In this document: positions 6,392-7,663 of the stretch, piece by piece
Numbering within the stretch: the stretch's first letter is position 1
Layout of the letters: each line of letters begins with the position of its first letter
Source of the DNA: Desulfuromonadales bacterium
GTDB lineage: Bacteria > Desulfobacterota > Desulfuromonadia > Geobacterales > Pseudopelobacteraceae
DNA: 7,663 nt
Direction: 5' to 3'
NCBI GenBank assembly: GCA_015688915.1
Contig: JAATGX010000179.1
Span: 1-7,663, forward strand
Program-made: the position numbers and the translations under genes
The notes under the pieces: model-generated
Told to the model about the DNA's origin: nothing
Database searches by the model: none
What the model saw: the letters and a program-made list of their open reading frames with translations, nothing else

Positions 6392-7027
6392 TCAGTGAAT
6401 AAAGTTCAGGTATGTCTTGGTCTCCGGCTCCGGCTGCGTGACCGTGCCTTTGCCGTGTTCCACCAGCTTCATCAGCCAGGCCATGTTTTTTCCCAGCACG
6501 CGCATGATCTGCATGCCCTCCGTGTCCTGGGTCACTTCTCCCGGCCGGGCCCCATGGATCACGTTCCAATAGTTGGACGTCGGCAGCAGCATCTCGGAAT
6601 AGAGCAGAAAGTTGTTCAGTTGACTGAACGCCGGCAGGCCGCCGGAGCGCCGCACCGCAACCAGTGCCGCGCCGACCTTGTGCCGGAGCATGCCGTCATT
6701 GACACTGGTCACGTAAAAGGCGCGATCCAGGAACGATTTCATGGTTCCGCCCACGGCGGCGTAATGCACCGGGGTGGCCAGGATGATCCCGTCCGCCTGC
6801 TTCATCTTCTGGATCCACTCGTTGACCTCGTCGCCCGGCAGCACACACTGTTCATTCTTGTTCTTCACGCACTGGCCGCAGGCGGCACAGCCTCTGATCG
6901 TCTTGTTGCCGACCTGCACGATTTCGGTTTCAATCCCCTCCTTTTCCAGTTCAGCGGTAACCATTTTCAGTGCATGCCAGGTATTGCCTTCCTTGTTGGG
7001 ACTTCCGTTGAACACCACTGTTTTCAT
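6392..7027 (-). CDS. Flavodoxin-fold iron-sulfur flavoprotein (Isf-like NAD(P)H-dependent FMN reductase family), 211 aa
   Basis: The N-terminus VVFNGSPNKEGNTW (4-17) is the FMN-phosphate loop of the flavodoxin-like NADPH-dependent FMN reductase family. ILATPVHYAAVGGTMKSFLDR (about 82-102) is the second flavin-binding block. A compact cysteine motif, Cys47-x2-Cys50-x2-Cys53-x7-Cys61, resembles the 4Fe-4S motif of archaeal and bacterial Isf proteins. An electron-transfer role in anaerobic redox or oxidative-stress handling is therefore likely; the electron donor and acceptor are unknown. The ATG at 7027 is supported by a perfect GGAGG seven bases upstream; the frame is open to 7123 without support. 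The protein is cytosolic, with no signal peptide. It is divergent from an HxlR-type regulator that probably controls it, and it ends before a terminator. Confidence 0.87.
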   Translation of the reverse strand: MKTVVFNGSPNKEGNTWHALKMVTAELEKEGIETEIVQVGNKTIRGCAACGQCVKNKNEQCVLPGDEVNEWIQKMKQADGIILATPVHYAAVGGTMKSFLDRAFYVTSVNDGMLRHKVGAALVAVRRSGGLPAFSQLNNFLLYSEMLLPTSNYWNVIHGARPGEVTQDTEGMQIMRVLGKNMAWLMKLVEHGKGTVTQPEPETKTYLNFIH

Positions 7028-7034
7028 ACGATTT

Positions 7035-7039
7035 CCTCC
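7035..7039 (-). promoter_or_regulatory. Shine-Dalgarno site of the flavodoxin-family gene
   Basis: GGAGG on the minus strand, seven bases before the ATG at 7027. It decides that start over the longer open frame reaching 7123. Confidence 0.85.
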
Positions 7040-7069
7040 GTTTTTTTGAATTGCAACCCAAATACGTAC

Positions 7070-7099
7070 TTGTTCTTTCGTGAGCATGTGCGCTATCAT
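7070..7099 (+). promoter_or_regulatory. Candidate promoter for the HxlR-family gene
   Basis: TTGTTC (7070-7075, 3 of 6), an 18-bp spacer and TATCAT (7094-7099, 5 of 6) would start a transcript near 7106, giving a leader of about 78 nt that contains the dyads at 7126-7158. The match is modest and is offered as a candidate only. Confidence 0.35.
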
Positions 7100-7123
7100 T
7101 ACTCGTAGGTATGCTAACGTCAA
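7095..7123 (-). promoter_or_regulatory. Candidate promoter for the flavodoxin-family gene
   Basis: On the minus strand, TTGACG (7123-7118, 5 of 6), a 17-bp spacer and AATGAT (7100-7095, 4 of 6). Its -10 overlaps the -10 of the candidate plus-strand promoter, so the two could interfere. The dyad at 7126-7150 lies directly upstream of its -35. Confidence 0.4.
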
Positions 7124-7125
7124 TA

Positions 7126-7158
7126 ACGTACTTTATCGGTACGTAGTACCTAATTAGG
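7126..7158. promoter_or_regulatory. Cluster of overlapping dyads, probable HxlR operator
   Basis: Three perfect palindromes overlap or abut. ACGTAC-N7-GTACGT spans 7126-7144, GGTAC-GTA-GTACC spans 7138-7150, and CCTAATTAGG spans 7149-7158. Another ACGTAC half-site is at 7064-7069, on the other side of the candidate promoters. GTAC-type dyads with a short AT-containing spacer are the sort of site bound by winged-helix dimers of the HxlR family. Position between the regulator and its divergent neighbour supports control of one or both genes. Confidence 0.55.
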
Positions 7159-7172
7159 AACCTATGGAATAC

Positions 7173-7176
7173 GGAG
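7173..7176 (+). promoter_or_regulatory. Shine-Dalgarno site of the HxlR-family gene
   Basis: GGAG seven bases before the ATG at 7184, supporting that start. Confidence 0.7.
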
Positions 7177-7183
7177 AATAAAA

Positions 7184-7534
7184 ATGCAACCGAATCAGCC
7201 ATCTGAGGAATCTTTGCTGTACCGGGAAAAAAAGTACACATGCGGCATCGACGTCACCCTGGCGGTGGTCGGTGGAAAATGGAAGGCATCCATTCTCTGG
7301 CATCTGGCGCGGGAAACCATGCGTTTTTCCGATTTGCAACGGCAGTTCGCCGACACCACCCGCAAGATGCTGACCCAGCAACTGCGCGAGCTGGAGGCCG
7401 ATGGGCTGGTGCATCGCGAGGTTTACCCGCAGGTGCCGCCAAAGGTCGAATATTCGCTCACTGAAAAAGGGAAAAGCATCTATCCCATCCTTGCGATGAT
7501 GTGCGCCTGGGCGCAGGATTATTTGCGGGACTGA
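7184..7534 (+). CDS. HxlR-family winged-helix transcriptional regulator, 116 aa
   Basis: This is a small DNA-binding protein with one HxlR/DUF24 winged helix. The family blocks are VVGGKWKASILWHL (28-41), MRFSDLQRQF (46-55), MLTQQLRELEADGLVHREVY (62-81) and PPKVEYSLTEKGKSI (85-99); the last includes the wing strand. Length is typical. Cys20, in the position just before the GGKWK helix, is where redox-sensing relatives such as YodB and HypR carry a reactive cysteine; a second cysteine is Cys107. Sensing of electrophiles or oxidants is therefore possible but unproven. It is divergent from the iron-sulfur flavoprotein gene, with palindromes between them that are its probable operators. It converges on the hemW-like gene 43 bp downstream, with no clear terminator in between. 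Confidence 0.93.
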   Translation: MQPNQPSEESLLYREKKYTCGIDVTLAVVGGKWKASILWHLARETMRFSDLQRQFADTTRKMLTQQLRELEADGLVHREVYPQVPPKVEYSLTEKGKSIYPILAMMCAWAQDYLRD

Positions 7535-7577
7535 AGAAATGGTTTCAAAGGAGGGGGCTTGTCAGCGGGAAACGCGC

Positions 7578-7663
7578 TCACGGCAGAAACCTGCCGAATA
7601 CCTGGTTGGAGAGGAGCCGGCCGCGCCGGGTCAGATGGACCCCCATGTCGTCCATCTCCACCA
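7578..7663 (-). CDS. C-terminal end of a HemW/HemN-like radical SAM protein (runs off the right edge)
   Basis: Only the last 27 codons are present: an end of the form VHLTRRGRLLSNQVFGRFLP before TGA at 7578-7580. The pattern 'L-T-x-x-G-R-L-L-S-N-x-V-F' is the usual C-terminus of HemW and of HemN-like coproporphyrinogen III oxidases. Members act as heme chaperones (HemW) or oxygen-independent coproporphyrinogen oxidases (HemN). Which one this is cannot be told, because the radical SAM Cys motif is outside the window. A perfect six-pair hairpin (CGGCAG-AAAC-CTGCCG, 7581-7596) sits in the final codons but is not followed by a T tract. Confidence 0.75.
   Translation of the reverse strand, partial: VEMDDMGVHLTRRGRLLSNQVFGRFLP

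Noticed and set aside
6208..6402. Possible small plus-strand gene (64 codons) in the nuoE upstream region
   Set aside because: Its frame is the tail of a longer frame antisense to nuoE. It runs through the terminator hairpin and has only a distant purine stretch as a ribosome site. Composition looks random.
7581..7596. Hairpin CGGCAG-AAAC-CTGCCG as a terminator for the convergent hxlR and hemW-like genes
   Set aside because: It lies within the hemW-like coding end, has only six pairs and no T tract on either strand.

Overview
The window is GC-rich, almost fully coding DNA, with nearly all genes on the minus strand in tight, overlapping operon order. It suggests an anaerobic bacterium. The evidence is a set of genes of the anaerobic (cobalt-early) cobalamin pathway (cbiX, cbiC, cbiD), a NuoE/NuoF/NuoG NADH-oxidising iron-sulfur module, and an Isf-type iron-sulfur flavoprotein. 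The gene combination and recalled protein similarity point to the Desulfuromonadota/Geobacter group. That placement is an inference from family knowledge; no search was run.

Layout, read in the direction of transcription (high to low coordinates). At the right edge, 7578-7663 (minus) is the C-terminal end of a HemW/HemN-like radical SAM protein. Facing it on the plus strand is an HxlR-family regulator (7184-7534). A 156-bp AT-richer divergent region (7028-7183) holds several overlapping dyads and candidate promoters. It separates the regulator from a minus-strand flavodoxin-fold protein with a compact four-cysteine motif (6392-7027). That gene is closed by a hairpin terminator (6296-6342). 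A near-consensus sigma-70 promoter (6166-6193) then lies immediately upstream of nuoE.

From that promoter one apparent operon runs to the left edge: nuoE (159 aa), nuoF (427 aa), nuoG-like (643 aa), cbiX (127 aa), cbiC (214 aa), an AEC-family transporter (302 aa) and the first 152 codons of cbiD. Five of the six junctions are overlaps or gaps of 49 bp or less without a visible terminator, and the last is an ATGA overlap; the nuoE-nuoF gap is 35 bp. I see no cobalamin riboswitch in the window.

How the genes may work together. CbiX loads cobalt into sirohydrochlorin, CbiD and CbiC act later in corrin-ring contraction and methyl rearrangement. NuoE/F/G make an NADH-oxidising, electron-transferring arm with no membrane or quinone-site subunits beside it in this window. 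The link between this redox arm and B12 synthesis is only genetic here. The most unusual sequence feature is a 111-nt, GC-rich, inverted-repeat segment lying in frame inside cbiD. It adds about 37 low-complexity residues without breaking the reading frame.
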